Below the pieces are notes generated by a model, which was not told where the DNA came from, ran no database searches, and saw only the letters and a list, made by a program, of their open reading frames with translations. The position numbers and the translations under genes are program-made. Shown here in pieces: positions 44,477 through 53,904 of a DNA stretch of 64,000 nucleotides (positions within the stretch are counted from its first letter, which is position 1; every line of letters starts with the position of its first letter). The stretch comes from an uncultured Clostridia bacterium (GTDB lineage: Bacteria > Bacillota > Clostridia > Christensenellales > UBA1242). The DNA lies in the NCBI GenBank assembly GCA_934757855.1, contig CAKVLR010000003.1, positions 106,544 to 170,543 on the forward strand, in the 5' to 3' direction.

Positions 44477-45981
44477 TATTTACTCCCTCCTTTCTTGTGT
44501 TTTTTACTATTTGAAGATTTGGTAATTTTTTGTTGCTTTTGAGATTTTTGCTTAACAATATTTGTTTCGATTTCCTGCTTTTCAAGCACTTCGTGAGTTT
44601 GCTTGTTTTGTGCTACAAAATCACTATCTTCGTTTTCTTTTAGCACTTTTTCTAGGTTGTTTTCTTTGGATTTTCGCTCTTCATCTTTAAATCTTTGTAG
44701 AAGTGGCTCTATCTTTTTATCACCTATCAAAAAGTCATACAAAAGTAGCAAACCACCTTGAATTAGGTATGCGTAATAAGTGAGTATTCTCCAAAAAAGC
44801 ATTGCCCATACAAATACGCCCGTACTTGCAAAATATGGCGCAAACGCTGATGAGAAAGAGAGTTCCGCAGTACCCGCTCCGCCTGGGATAGGAATAAAAC
44901 TTACAGCCATATCACATACCATTTGAAGCACCGCAAAAGTAAACCAAAGATTTATATCAAATGGACAAAAAATACAGTAAACAACAAACGGTATTGAATA
45001 TCCCAAAAATGTTAGCAAAATACTAAGCACAAACTCGCCAAACACTAGCCAGCCACTTTTCATAAACATACGGAATGTGGATATATATTCCTTGACCGTA
45101 CGCATTAATTTCCTAAAAGTACCACGATAATCTTTGACTAAGTGCATTTTGTTGCATAGTTTAAGCAACCAAATTACAAGCCTCGGTGCTACTTTTTTAC
45201 TTACAGACAGCCACACAATCGCAAAAATTAACAGTAAATTCGCACCTAAACCAATGTAAGCAAGCGTCATAACGAACGGAGAAATATTTGCATCTTTAAT
45301 AACTCCAGAGCCAAAAAGCATCATTAAAAATACAATCATAATATATGTAGTTTGCGAATAAATGTATTTTGCCAAAGGCACACTTGTAGCACTACTTGCG
45401 TTCAATCCGCGCTTATTCATATAGTAGATTTGGAATGGTTGTCCACCTGTCGAGAGTGGCGTAATATTATCGTAAAAACGGCAACACAAAGTCGATTTAT
45501 AACTTAGCCACGGTCTACTTCGCCCCGTTGCTTTTCTTACAGTCAAATAAACACGCGCGGAATCGACTATATTAATAAGCATAAACAAAGCAAGCGCAAC
45601 AATCAACCACCACCAGTTTAGTTTACTTGATAACAACTCAATAAACGACACTGGCGTTTCGTTCATAAATTGATAGATAAGTATCCCGACCAAAATCGCT
45701 AGGTTAACCACCAAAAATACGATATTTAGTATGCGTTTTTTCTTGCTTCGTTGATTTTTTACAGTTTCCATTGTGGACTGCATCAAATCTTTTGTCGCTT
45801 CTTCTCGTTTTGCTTCCTCAACTAAATGAGGTATAATATTGTCCGTTGTGATTGTGTCAGGTTCTTTCTTTTTTACCACAAAAACTTTGTGTAGATAAGA
45901 CGGCGAAAAAGCCTTGCGTTTATACAAGACTGGCTTATATTCTATTGGCTTTTGATTGTCTATCTCGCGCTCATCTGCCAT
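44476..45981 (-). CDS. Lysylphosphatidylglycerol synthase-like/flippase domain membrane protein (UPF0104)
   Basis: A 501-residue membrane protein with about eight transmembrane segments matching the MprF N-terminal flippase domain: RPWLSYKSTLCCRFYDNITPLSTGGQPFQIYYMNKRG and FIPIPGGAGTAELSF. There is no C-terminal aminoacyltransferase, so it is a stand-alone flippase-like protein, possibly moving a lipid. Both ends carry long charged cytoplasmic tails. ATG at 45981 has GGTGAG before it. It is coupled to the AI-2E family gene by TAATG. Confidence 0.86.
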   Translation of the reverse strand: MADEREIDNQKPIEYKPVLYKRKAFSPSYLHKVFVVKKKEPDTITTDNIIPHLVEEAKREEATKDLMQSTMETVKNQRSKKKRILNIVFLVVNLAILVGILIYQFMNETPVSFIELLSSKLNWWWLIVALALFMLINIVDSARVYLTVRKATGRSRPWLSYKSTLCCRFYDNITPLSTGGQPFQIYYMNKRGLNASSATSVPLAKYIYSQTTYIMIVFLMMLFGSGVIKDANISPFVMTLAYIGLGANLLLIFAIVWLSVSKKVAPRLVIWLLKLCNKMHLVKDYRGTFRKLMRTVKEYISTFRMFMKSGWLVFGEFVLSILLTFLGYSIPFVVYCIFCPFDINLWFTFAVLQMVCDMAVSFIPIPGGAGTAELSFSSAFAPYFASTGVFVWAMLFWRILTYYAYLIQGGLLLLYDFLIGDKKIEPLLQRFKDEERKSKENNLEKVLKENEDSDFVAQNKQTHEVLEKQEIETNIVKQKSQKQQKITKSSNSKKHKKGGSK

Positions 45982-46026
45982 AAACTTCTCACCCAAAAAA
46001 TCACTTTTCGCGACTTTATATAGTAT

Positions 46027-46055
46027 ATCTTATCATTTTATATTTTATTTGTCAA
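46027..46055 (-). promoter_or_regulatory. Promoter of the flippase-AI-2E operon
   Basis: TTGACA (46050-46055), 17 bases, TAAGAT (46027-46032) with extended TGa. Confidence 0.7.
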
Positions 46056-46064
46056 AGAAATAAA

Positions 46065-46086
46065 CAAAAAAGGGAAATTTATTCCC
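46065..46086 (-). terminator. tilS terminator
   Basis: GGGAA and TTCCC pair around a five-base loop holding the tilS stop codon; T6 follows on the minus strand. Confidence 0.65.
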
Positions 46087-47425
46087 AGTTTTGTAAGTCG
46101 TACTTAATCAACGCAAATTCTTTTGTTTCATCGGTCACACGCAACTGTTCCGAAATATCAACATTAGCAACCGCTAGCACCTCGTTTCCTTTTGCCAAAA
46201 CAGGCAAATAATCGCGAATACGCGCTGGCACTTTTTTATCGTTTAGATAACTTTTGATTTTGCGGATACCGCCACCAAATTTTTCGATAAAGTCACCCTC
46301 TTTTCTCACTCTCCACACAGCACCATTTGGTATTTTGCCCATATCAATTAGCAAATACCCTGCCTTCAATTCTGGTGTTTTTGTGCGTTTTACAGTGAGT
46401 TTCCCATACTCGCCAAATTTGATTGTGCCTACTTTAAAGTCCCATTCAGTGTCAATCACAACTTTTGGTTTTTTCCTTGCCATTGTGATATATTCGTACT
46501 CTTTATAGACATCAACACTTTCAGGAAGATTGATTTTTGCGCCATTTTCACCTGTTTTTGCTAAATTACAAATCATATCAAAATGCTTACGCTCAATATT
46601 TGCCGTGACCCCTAATTTTTGGAAACAATCATCTAGCAATCTAAATACATAAGCGTTGTTATAAACAAAATAATTTAAAGGAATTTTGATTAAATTGTCA
46701 TTATATAGCACTGCATCAAATGAAATTTGTTTCCTAATCAACGCATCATCTTCTCTGCAAGTTTTACCAAAATTAGCGAGGTTTGCGTCAAGGTTTGTCC
46801 ACACTTTGCGCAATTCTGGCATAATTTTTTGTCTAATTAAGTTGCGTGAAATGGTCGTATCTTGATTTGTTTCATCTTCAAGATACTCAATATCGTTTTC
46901 ATAAATATATTGCATAATTTTATCTTTTGGCGTATCTAGCATAGGGCGTACATAGAAATTGTCACGCACATAGTCCATACCAGATGCCCCCTTCAAACCG
47001 CTACCGCGCAAAATGTGCATAAGTATTGTTTCGGCTTGGTCGCGTTGATGATGAGCAATACACATATAATCTACAATTCCGCGTTTTCTCAAACTATCAA
47101 ACACCCCGTATCTTGCCTCTCTGCACGCTTCTTCAAGCCCCATACCCTTTTGTTTAGCAAGCATACCAGCCTCAACCTTGAACTTATGAAAACGAATACT
47201 ATTGTTACGGCAAAATTCTTCTACAAATTTTGCCTCGACCTCATCATTTTCACGCGTTCCGTGAATAACATTGATAGCCAACAAATCAATATCAAGTTTT
47301 TCTTTGTTTTTGTTTAAAAAGTGAAGCAAAGCCATACTATCAGAGCCACCGCTCACCCCAACACCTACTACGCTACCCGCAGTAAAAAACTTCTTTTCCA
47401 AAATAAAATTAAGTAAATTCTCCAT
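46079..47425 (-). CDS. tilS: tRNA(Ile)-lysidine synthetase
   Basis: A 448-residue TilS that converts the wobble C34 of tRNA-Ile(CAU) to lysidine. The PP-loop GVSGGSDSMALL is near residue 22, followed by the family HHQRDQAET (near 115) and LRGSGLKGASGM motifs. A C-terminal tRNA-binding domain is present. It follows spoIIE, as in Bacillus and Clostridium where spoIIE and tilS are close, but the hpt and ftsH genes usually next are not here. Confidence 0.95.
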   Translation of the reverse strand: MENLLNFILEKKFFTAGSVVGVGVSGGSDSMALLHFLNKNKEKLDIDLLAINVIHGTRENDEVEAKFVEEFCRNNSIRFHKFKVEAGMLAKQKGMGLEEACREARYGVFDSLRKRGIVDYMCIAHHQRDQAETILMHILRGSGLKGASGMDYVRDNFYVRPMLDTPKDKIMQYIYENDIEYLEDETNQDTTISRNLIRQKIMPELRKVWTNLDANLANFGKTCREDDALIRKQISFDAVLYNDNLIKIPLNYFVYNNAYVFRLLDDCFQKLGVTANIERKHFDMICNLAKTGENGAKINLPESVDVYKEYEYITMARKKPKVVIDTEWDFKVGTIKFGEYGKLTVKRTKTPELKAGYLLIDMGKIPNGAVWRVRKEGDFIEKFGGGIRKIKSYLNDKKVPARIRDYLPVLAKGNEVLAVANVDISEQLRVTDETKEFALIKYDLQNWE

Positions 47426-47445
47426 ATTTTCTCTCCTATATTTAT

Positions 47446-47474
47446 ATTATACTATAAATTGAGAGTTAATTCAA
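47446..47474 (-). promoter_or_regulatory. Promoter of tilS
   Basis: TTGAAT (47469-47474), 17 bases, TATAAT (47446-47451) on the minus strand. Confidence 0.7.
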
Positions 47475-47492
47475 TATGCTTTTTGTAAAATA

Positions 47493-49769
47493 TTAGTATT
47501 TTGCATAAATTCTGCACGCTAAAACGGTCATATCGTCTTGTGGAATATTTTTATTTTGCTCCAAAGCGAAAGAAAGTATGTCATTTGCCCAAATTTGTGG
47601 GTTAAGGTCTTGTTTTTCTAGTATAAAATTGTCCAAATCATCAAGACACGCAAAACTATCCGCAATACCATCTGTAATGAATATTACAATATCATCATCA
47701 GTAAGAGTGCAAGAGCGAATATTTGGCTTCATTTCCTCCAAAATACCCAAAGGTAATGCATTAGCCTCTAAGCGCTTGACCCCATTTTTTGATTTTATAT
47801 AAGTGACAGGCGAACCAAGTTTAATTAAATCGCAAGTGCCTTTATTTAAGTCAATTACGCCCGCATCAATCGCACTAAACGCTTCTTCGCCACTCAATGT
47901 GAGCATTTTGTTGACACTAGACAAAATCAAGTTGTTGTCAAACCCAGCACGGTAAAAATTTTCTATTAGCCCCAATGCTAGACTACTTGTTTTTTCCGCA
48001 TTTTGCCCGCTCCCCATTCCATCGCACAAGGCAACTAAAATTTTATTATTTCCTAATTTGATTACCGAATGAGTGTCGCCACTTTTTTCGCTATCTGCCT
48101 TTGTCGTTCCCGCACTACCAAATAAAATATCGTACCTACTTGCATTTTCCACACTCAGTACGCTAAAACCCGCCTTTTCGCCGTTTGAGATTGACACGAT
48201 TTCCATAGGCGCATTGAAAATTTTATTTGCAACTTTGATGACTTTGCTTTTGTCTAAATTTTTACTTCGCACAACCAGCGTCACACTATTAATTTCGCTA
48301 TTTCGCCTATAACAAATCGCTTCGCTACACACAACCCCAGCATACATCAATTCTTCTACAATACGCTTTTCCAAATTTGTGTCAAAAGAAATATTTAGCG
48401 CAACTTCGTTTGCCAACGCTTGCATAACTTGCGATACTCCGTACATTTGCTCGCCTAATAACAATTTTCCGCTATCAAGATTGTTTGTGCTTTGCAAATT
48501 ACTTTTATACTCCTCCACACAACTATTTATTGCATTTATAAGTACATTCAATTTTTTGCAGTGCGCACACAAATTCGGCGGAACATCAAGTAATGACACT
48601 CGCCCGCGCTCGTACGCAAAGTGCAACATATCAATCAGAGCGTAAGTAGTTTCTTGTGAATGAATACGCAAACATTCATCACAATTATTACAAGACTTGC
48701 AAATTTTTATCTTCACTTGTTCGGCTAGATATTCTACCGCTTCATCAAAGTCTTTCACGCCCGCAACCATACCCAAAAACACATTTTTCATTTCAAAAAA
48801 TACATTACTGAGTTCGGTTAACCGATTAAATAGGGCTTTTCTACTGCGATTTACGATTGTGCGAACCGCAACATCTTCTTTATCAGCAATCACAAATGAA
48901 GTAAAATTTTGCATAGTTTTGTTTGGAATAATAGCAAAAAGCAACGCACCTAAAAGGGTTGCAAGCAAGTGATAAATTTCGTACGGTGGAACAAAATATA
49001 GTCCTACTATTACATCTGCAAGCACTATCGCTATAGCACCTAGCACTCGCTTTGTACAACTGGTAGCACACACTACCAAAGAAAGTACGCAAGTGTATGC
49101 TGTAAGTAAAAAATTTCCGCCCGCAAAAGATGCGCCTAGTCCCAAAATACACGCAATGCTAAGTGTACTAGTAGCACCGAAAATATAACAAACGATTAAC
49201 AAAGTAAATGCTAATACACCAAAAAATATGTATTCGCCAAATGGCACACTATATAGCCCTACCCCTATCGCAAAAAATAACACGCTAGCCGAAATTATTT
49301 CATCAATAGTAAATTTTCGCCTTAGCCCGCGCAAAACTACATTTTGCAAAATCAAAAGATATGCATACATTGCAATCATACCTATTATGAGTGTCAAAAC
49401 GCCATTCCAAAGTTTTAGAGGAGTAATGCACGCGAAATAGAGCATACCAAATTGCGATAAAAACGCGTACATACCTATCAAAATAAAATTGAGTGGCTTT
49501 TTAAATTTGTAGTGCATAAAGTATGCAAAACTAAACACAACCGCCGTAATTCCGCTAATTATCACGCTTTCCAAATTGAAAAATACCAAAAATGCAGACA
49601 AAATATACAGCGGAGCGAGTAAGTAAATTTTTTGATTGCACCACACAAGCGCAAATAACATTCCAAATGCAAACGGATAAATTCCTTGTATATTTGCACT
49701 TTGCAACACATAAAACAAAGCAAAGAAAAACAAATATTTACACGCACAATACCAAATATTTTTGTCCAT
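47493..49769 (-). CDS. spoIIE: Stage II sporulation protein E (SpoIIE) phosphatase
   Basis: A 758-residue SpoIIE. The first 300 residues have about ten hydrophobic segments, a central region carries a Cys cluster (CKSCNNCDEC), and the last 200 residues form a PP2C-type phosphatase with VALCDGMGSGQNAE and VIFITDGIADSF. In spore-formers it dephosphorylates SpoIIAA to switch on sigma-F in the forespore and helps place the asymmetric septum. With gpr this indicates sporulation. GAGGTG precedes the ATG. Confidence 0.93.
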   Translation of the reverse strand: MDKNIWYCACKYLFFFALFYVLQSANIQGIYPFAFGMLFALVWCNQKIYLLAPLYILSAFLVFFNLESVIISGITAVVFSFAYFMHYKFKKPLNFILIGMYAFLSQFGMLYFACITPLKLWNGVLTLIIGMIAMYAYLLILQNVVLRGLRRKFTIDEIISASVLFFAIGVGLYSVPFGEYIFFGVLAFTLLIVCYIFGATSTLSIACILGLGASFAGGNFLLTAYTCVLSLVVCATSCTKRVLGAIAIVLADVIVGLYFVPPYEIYHLLATLLGALLFAIIPNKTMQNFTSFVIADKEDVAVRTIVNRSRKALFNRLTELSNVFFEMKNVFLGMVAGVKDFDEAVEYLAEQVKIKICKSCNNCDECLRIHSQETTYALIDMLHFAYERGRVSLLDVPPNLCAHCKKLNVLINAINSCVEEYKSNLQSTNNLDSGKLLLGEQMYGVSQVMQALANEVALNISFDTNLEKRIVEELMYAGVVCSEAICYRRNSEINSVTLVVRSKNLDKSKVIKVANKIFNAPMEIVSISNGEKAGFSVLSVENASRYDILFGSAGTTKADSEKSGDTHSVIKLGNNKILVALCDGMGSGQNAEKTSSLALGLIENFYRAGFDNNLILSSVNKMLTLSGEEAFSAIDAGVIDLNKGTCDLIKLGSPVTYIKSKNGVKRLEANALPLGILEEMKPNIRSCTLTDDDIVIFITDGIADSFACLDDLDNFILEKQDLNPQIWANDILSFALEQNKNIPQDDMTVLACRIYAKY

Positions 49770-49786
49770 AGTTTCACCTCAAAATA

Positions 49787-49815
49787 ATTATAAAATAAAT
49801 TTTGAAATACTGAAA
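49787..49815 (-). promoter_or_regulatory. Possible promoter of spoIIE
   Basis: TTTCAG (49810-49815), 17 bases, TATAAT (49787-49792). In Bacillus spoIIE has a wider spacing and Spo0A boxes; no clear Spo0A box was found here. Confidence 0.45.
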
Positions 49816-49885
49816 ATTTTTCGCTGAGAAAATAACCGCAAAATAGCAACATTTTTGGCAAATTATGAAATTTTTTGTATAAACT

Positions 49886-49914
49886 TTACTTTTGATACCA
49901 CTTTGTTGTATAAT
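49886..49914 (+). promoter_or_regulatory. Promoter of the SDR gene
   Basis: TTACTT (49886-49891), 17 bases, TATAAT (49909-49914), with AAGGAG just before the ATG at 49935. Confidence 0.6.
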
Positions 49915-49934
49915 ATAGACAAGGAGAAAATTTT

Positions 49935-50723
49935 ATGAGCAAAGTTGTAGTTGTAACAGGCGCATCAAGCGGAATAGGTCTTGCGATTGCGCAAAATTTT
50001 GAGAATTTGGGATACACGGTTTATTCATTTTCGCGCAACGCGCCTAGTGATGAAAGCATACATTTTATGCCGTGCGATGTGAGTGATTTTGAGTCAGTAG
50101 AACACGCTTTTAGTAGTCTTATTGACCAAGAGGGCGAAATTGATATTTTGGTAAACAACGCTGGTATGGGCATTAGTGGTGCGATTGAATACGCCCCTCA
50201 ACAAGACATAAAGCGTATAGTCGATGTAAACCTTTTGGGGGTGGTAAATTGTTGTCAAGTTGCCCTTCCTTATCTTCGCGAAAGCAAAGGAATGATATTA
50301 AATATTTCTTCACTTGGTGCGGAATTTACTATCGCGTTTCAAGCAATGTATTCTGCCACAAAATCAGCAGTACTTGCGTTTAGCACTGCCTTGCGTAATG
50401 AAGTGCGCCCTTGCGGTGTGCGTGTAAGTTGCTTGCTCCCTGGTGATGTCAAGACTGATTTCACTAAAAATCGAATTAAAAAAGAAACGCCAGAAACCGT
50501 TTATTCACAGCGTGAAAAGCGCAGTGTTGCTTATATGGAAAAATGCGAGCAAAGCGGTATGCCCGCAAGCAAAATTGCAAAAAAAGTCGTAAAAATTTGC
50601 AATAAAAAACACCCGCCAGTTAGTTTTACAGTAGGCGTACAATACAAACTCGCACGCTTTGCTTATAAAATTTTACCGCAAAAATTAGTCAACAAAATCT
50701 TGTACTCTATGTACGGGAAATAG
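49935..50723 (+). CDS. Short-chain dehydrogenase/reductase
   Basis: A 262-residue classical SDR. The NAD(P) motif is TGASSGIG at residues 8-15, followed by NNAGMG near 76, catalytic Ser in NISSLG near 127, and YSATK (Tyr and Lys) near 141. A late segment after residue 190 is basic and hydrophobic, which suggests membrane contact. The substrate cannot be inferred. It is the first gene of a two-gene operon with the WalJ-type hydrolase, eight bases downstream. Confidence 0.92.
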   Translation: MSKVVVVTGASSGIGLAIAQNFENLGYTVYSFSRNAPSDESIHFMPCDVSDFESVEHAFSSLIDQEGEIDILVNNAGMGISGAIEYAPQQDIKRIVDVNLLGVVNCCQVALPYLRESKGMILNISSLGAEFTIAFQAMYSATKSAVLAFSTALRNEVRPCGVRVSCLLPGDVKTDFTKNRIKKETPETVYSQREKRSVAYMEKCEQSGMPASKIAKKVVKICNKKHPPVSFTVGVQYKLARFAYKILPQKLVNKILYSMYGK

Positions 50724-50731
50724 GAGAAAAA

Positions 50732-51526
50732 ATGCGTATTTGCGTGCTTGCTAGTGGCAGTAAAGGAAATTGCACCTTCATTGAAGGCGAAAATACTAGG
50801 ATTTTGATTGATGCTGGGCTTACAAAAGCAGAAATTGAAAATAGGCTCAAAATCATAGGAATTGAGCCTGATAGCATTGATAGTATTTTGGTAACTCACG
50901 AACATAACGACCATATCAAAGGTTTGGGGGCGTTTTCGCGTGCGCACGACTGCAAGGTCTTTGCAAATCCCGACACTTGGGGCGCAATGCAAGAAAAAGT
51001 CGGCACTATTGCCCCAAACCACAAAATAGGAATATATGGTAATGATTTTTTTATCAACGAACTCACTATTTCTAGTTTTGACCTCTCCCACGACTCCGTG
51101 CATTGTCTAGGTTTTAGCGTTTATGAGGGTAGCAAAAAATTTAGTATTGCCACAGATTTAGGCTACATAGATGACTCTATTATCAAAAACCTTGCGGACA
51201 GCAGTTTGATTGTATTGGAGGCGAATCACGATATTAATAGACTTATGCTAAACCCGCACTACCCTATGCAATTAAAAAAGCGAATTTTATCGCGCAAGGG
51301 GCATTTAAACAACAAAGATAGCGCAGAGGCTGTGCTAAAAATGCTAGGTTATGGTATTCGCGGAATGATTGCAGGACACCTGAGTGAAGAAAACAACACG
51401 CCTGATTTAGTGCTAAAAGCCCTACAAGATACTGTGGCAATTCACGGTGGCGACCTTGCAAAAGAATTGTATGTCGATATTGCAAAACAAGACAAAGTCG
51501 GCAACATTTACCGAATAAAATCATAA
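50732..51526 (+). CDS. walJ: MBL-fold metallo-hydrolase, YycJ/WalJ family
   Basis: A 264-residue metallo-beta-lactamase-fold protein. It starts ICVLASGSKGNCTFIE, has the zinc motif THEHNDHIKG near residue 55, ATDLGY near 140 and GHLSEENNTPD near 218, all typical of YycJ/WalJ. In Bacillus it lies in the walRK operon and acts as a 5'-3' exonuclease-type factor; here walRK is absent. A strong terminator follows. Confidence 0.9.
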   Translation: MRICVLASGSKGNCTFIEGENTRILIDAGLTKAEIENRLKIIGIEPDSIDSILVTHEHNDHIKGLGAFSRAHDCKVFANPDTWGAMQEKVGTIAPNHKIGIYGNDFFINELTISSFDLSHDSVHCLGFSVYEGSKKFSIATDLGYIDDSIIKNLADSSLIVLEANHDINRLMLNPHYPMQLKKRILSRKGHLNNKDSAEAVLKMLGYGIRGMIAGHLSEENNTPDLVLKALQDTVAIHGGDLAKELYVDIAKQDKVGNIYRIKS

Positions 51527-51565
51527 AAAACCCCCTAAGGAACATTACCCTAGGAGGCTTTTTTA
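51525..51565 (+). terminator. Terminator of the SDR-walJ operon
   Basis: CCCCCTAAGG and CCTAGGAGG pair imperfectly (two mismatches) with an A run before and a T6 run after. Confidence 0.75.
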
Positions 51566-51691
51566 TTTATATGCAAAGAATGGTTAATTTTTACCACATA
51601 CTGACAAATTCTATGCACTTTCCCGCAAAATTTTGTCACTATGTTACATTTTTAAATAATAGAGAAATGAAAATTTTATATAGATAACTTT

Positions 51692-53239
51692 TTATTCCCA
51701 AAAGTCGTTTGTGTTGTTAGTTTCAGTATTTATATTGTCTGTGATTTTTATAAATGTAGCCGTTACAATTTTGTTTTTAATTAGGCTGTATTGAATATTT
51801 GCACTCATTAGATATTCACCCAAATCTACGCCATCAGCGACCCAGCCCGCAAACATATAGCCAGTAAATGGCACGGCCGATAAATGTATCAAGTCTGTAT
51901 CGGCTGGGTTTTCTGAGCCTATTACTCTTGCCTCTCCACCTTCTTGCGCGATAATCGCTACGCCGTTAATTTTCGTGCCACCGCTCGCAATGGTTAACTC
52001 GGGGCGCGTGTCAGCAAGTGTAATATTTAGTGTGATTGCACCCGTTATGTTGATAAATTCAAATCTCACCATATTTGTTTCACTGGACTGGATATAGTTG
52101 ATTGCAAAGCAGTTTTTAGTCTTGTAAATTCTATCTTCGTAGGCGGTGAGTTGTTGCGCATCTAGCGCATCGTTAGTTACATATGCAGAATAAATAAACA
52201 TTCCGTCTTGTGGTAAAATATATACAATCTCATCATCATAGTCGTTTGTCATTTGTTTGGTAATTGTGTAGGTGCCAGTGGTACAAGACACGGTCACTCG
52301 TAATGGAGTCGCTTGTTTTTCCCAAATTGCATAAAGAGTAATTGTTGAGCCTGTGGTAAGAGTGGTAACCATTTGACCATCTGCGTAAATTGCCGTGGAT
52401 GCAGTCGAAGTTGTGTTCCAACCTAGAAAATTATAATTTTCGCGAGTAAAGGAGTTCGTTTTGAGGTTTTGAGCGTGTCCGTGTAGAAAATATTGTGTAT
52501 AGTCACTACCCGTACCGCTATTTGCATTGAAAGTGACCGTATAGCCTGTTGCCTTTGTAAAAGAAGATTGTGTTGAAACCGTGCCACCAGTGTCGATATT
52601 TTTGTAGTAGTACATTGTGTAGTAGTAAGCAGCAGAATGGCTGTGAGGAATATCAGCAATGCCTTTGGTACAATCTGAGCAAACTGTTGCAGAACAGGGT
52701 TTCCCCGAAATTATCACAGTGCCACAAACGACCCTGACTTCGCCTGTTCCCTCACAATCTGAGCAAACAGTCGTGCCGAAGATATTACCAATTGTCCCCT
52801 TTCCCGAACAAGTGGAACAAGGGCGTGTTATATAGCCCGTTCCATTACAATTAGAGCAGTTTGAATTCCCAGCAATAAATCCATCACCCCCACAAGTAGA
52901 GCAACTTTCTTGCGTGGTATAGCAAGTCCCACTAGGGCTACTAGAAGTATAATCGTTTGAGCCTGAGTGCTGACTATTTGTACAGCGATAATGTTTGGTT
53001 GAACTAGAAAAAGTATAATACGAGTTATTGCTTACATAGTAAGTAGTTGAGGGGCTAAGAGTAAGTGCGGAAGCCTCGTTTTTGTGTATAAAATTTTGCT
53101 CGTTTTGCGGTAACAAAACGATTAAGGAAACAACTAAAATTGCTAGTACCAAAAGGCTTAAAAACCCTATTGATACAGCAATTTTTAGGCTATTTAAGCG
53201 CCCCCCCCCCTGGGAAATTCGGCTATTTTTATTTACCAT
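51692..53239 (-). CDS. Exported protein with DnaJ-type CXXCXGXG motifs and Listeria-Bacteroides repeats
   Basis: About 515 residues; ATG at 53239 with AAGGAG six bases upstream. One transmembrane or signal segment at 18-43 is followed by a Ser/Tyr-rich stretch. Four exact CXXCXGXG motifs start at residues 113, 128, 141 and 159, plus later CXXC at 187, as in the DnaJ zinc domain. Residues 233-307 match the Flg_new/Listeria-Bacteroides repeat (YTVTFNANSGTG, FLGWNT, ITLYAIW), and the C-terminus has an InlB-type repeat (GYMFAGWVADG). Function is unknown; adhesion is a guess. A G10 tract lies in codons 10-13. Confidence 0.85.
   Translation of the reverse strand: MVNKNSRISQGGGRLNSLKIAVSIGFLSLLVLAILVVSLIVLLPQNEQNFIHKNEASALTLSPSTTYYVSNNSYYTFSSSTKHYRCTNSQHSGSNDYTSSSPSGTCYTTQESCSTCGGDGFIAGNSNCSNCNGTGYITRPCSTCSGKGTIGNIFGTTVCSDCEGTGEVRVVCGTVIISGKPCSATVCSDCTKGIADIPHSHSAAYYYTMYYYKNIDTGGTVSTQSSFTKATGYTVTFNANSGTGSDYTQYFLHGHAQNLKTNSFTRENYNFLGWNTTSTASTAIYADGQMVTTLTTGSTITLYAIWEKQATPLRVTVSCTTGTYTITKQMTNDYDDEIVYILPQDGMFIYSAYVTNDALDAQQLTAYEDRIYKTKNCFAINYIQSSETNMVRFEFINITGAITLNITLADTRPELTIASGGTKINGVAIIAQEGGEARVIGSENPADTDLIHLSAVPFTGYMFAGWVADGVDLGEYLMSANIQYSLIKNKIVTATFIKITDNINTETNNTNDFWE
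53201..53210 (-). repeat. Run of ten G near the start of the surface protein gene
   Basis: On the coding strand the sequence is TCC CAG GGG GGG GGG CGC: ten consecutive G covering the last base of a Gln codon and three Gly codons. Loss of one G leads to TAA after a few codons and gain of one leads to TAG after a few codons, so slippage would switch the gene off. The gene is in frame in this sequence. Confidence 0.9.
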
Positions 53240-53383
53240 TTTGGCTCCTTTTTTCAAAGATTTTGCTCTAAATATAACAAAATTTTTGTCCACAAATCTT
53301 CGTTTATTTTTAATTATTATACTATTTTTTGCCAAAAAAGCCAAACAAAATACACACATTTTTAAAAAATTTGGCAAAAAGTG

Positions 53384-53389
53384 TATAAT
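53384..53389 (+). promoter_or_regulatory. -10 box of the low-complexity membrane protein gene
   Basis: A perfect TATAAT about 50 bases before the ATG. The -35 17 bases upstream (TTTAAA) is weak. Confidence 0.4.
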
Positions 53390-53439
53390 TTAGTTTAACT
53401 AGCGCAAATTAGAGATAGAAAAATTTTAGGAGAAAAATT

Positions 53440-53874
53440 ATGGCAACTAAAAAAACTACAAATAGAAAATCAACATCTTCATCAAGCGCAAAGAGCGCTG
53501 AGGCGGTAAAAAAGCCACTTATTAGCACTGCACGCAAAATAGGCATTGCGGTATATTTCACCTTTTTAGCCACGCTAGCACTTGCGTTTGGTATCACTGT
53601 GTGGATGGCTGATGTATTCAATGCACCAAACAATTCAAACACGCCTATGACAACCGACCCACAAACTCAAACCACCACGCAAAATGACACCCCACAACCG
53701 CAAACTTTTGGCAACCAAACCCCACCCGCTACGCAAGACACTTACCAAAACGACACATACACACCAAACAATGATATTACACAAAATAACGAGCAAAATC
53801 AAGCACTCGACCAGCAATACGATTTGTACTGCCCAAACGGCGAGTGTGCGCCTTTTATGCGAATTAGTTTGTAA
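53440..53874 (+). CDS. Single-pass membrane protein with Thr/Gln/Asn-rich exterior, unknown
   Basis: A 144-residue protein. Residues 1-32 are basic and Ser-rich (cytoplasmic), 33-58 form one transmembrane segment (IGIAVYFTFLATLALAFGITVWM), and the rest is low complexity, rich in Thr, Gln, Asn and Pro, ending with two cysteines in YCPNGECAPF. TAGGAG precedes the ATG. It is divergent from the DnaJ-type surface protein and convergent with the GLUG protein. I do not recognise a family. Confidence 0.75.
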   Translation: MATKKTTNRKSTSSSSAKSAEAVKKPLISTARKIGIAVYFTFLATLALAFGITVWMADVFNAPNNSNTPMTTDPQTQTTTQNDTPQPQTFGNQTPPATQDTYQNDTYTPNNDITQNNEQNQALDQQYDLYCPNGECAPFMRISL

Positions 53875-53878
53875 CTTT

Positions 53879-53904
53879 CACGCTAGCAAATGCTAGTGTT
53901 TTTT
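53879..53904 (+). terminator. Terminator of the low-complexity membrane protein gene
   Basis: CAC(g)CTAGC-AAAT-GCTAG(t)GTG-type stem followed by T6. The CTAGCAAATGCTAG core is the reverse complement of the hairpin core after tmcAL. Confidence 0.7.

Noticed and set aside
49816..49840. Spo0A box upstream of spoIIE
   Set aside because: The nearest match (TTCGCTG) differs from TTCGNCA at two positions, too weak to claim.
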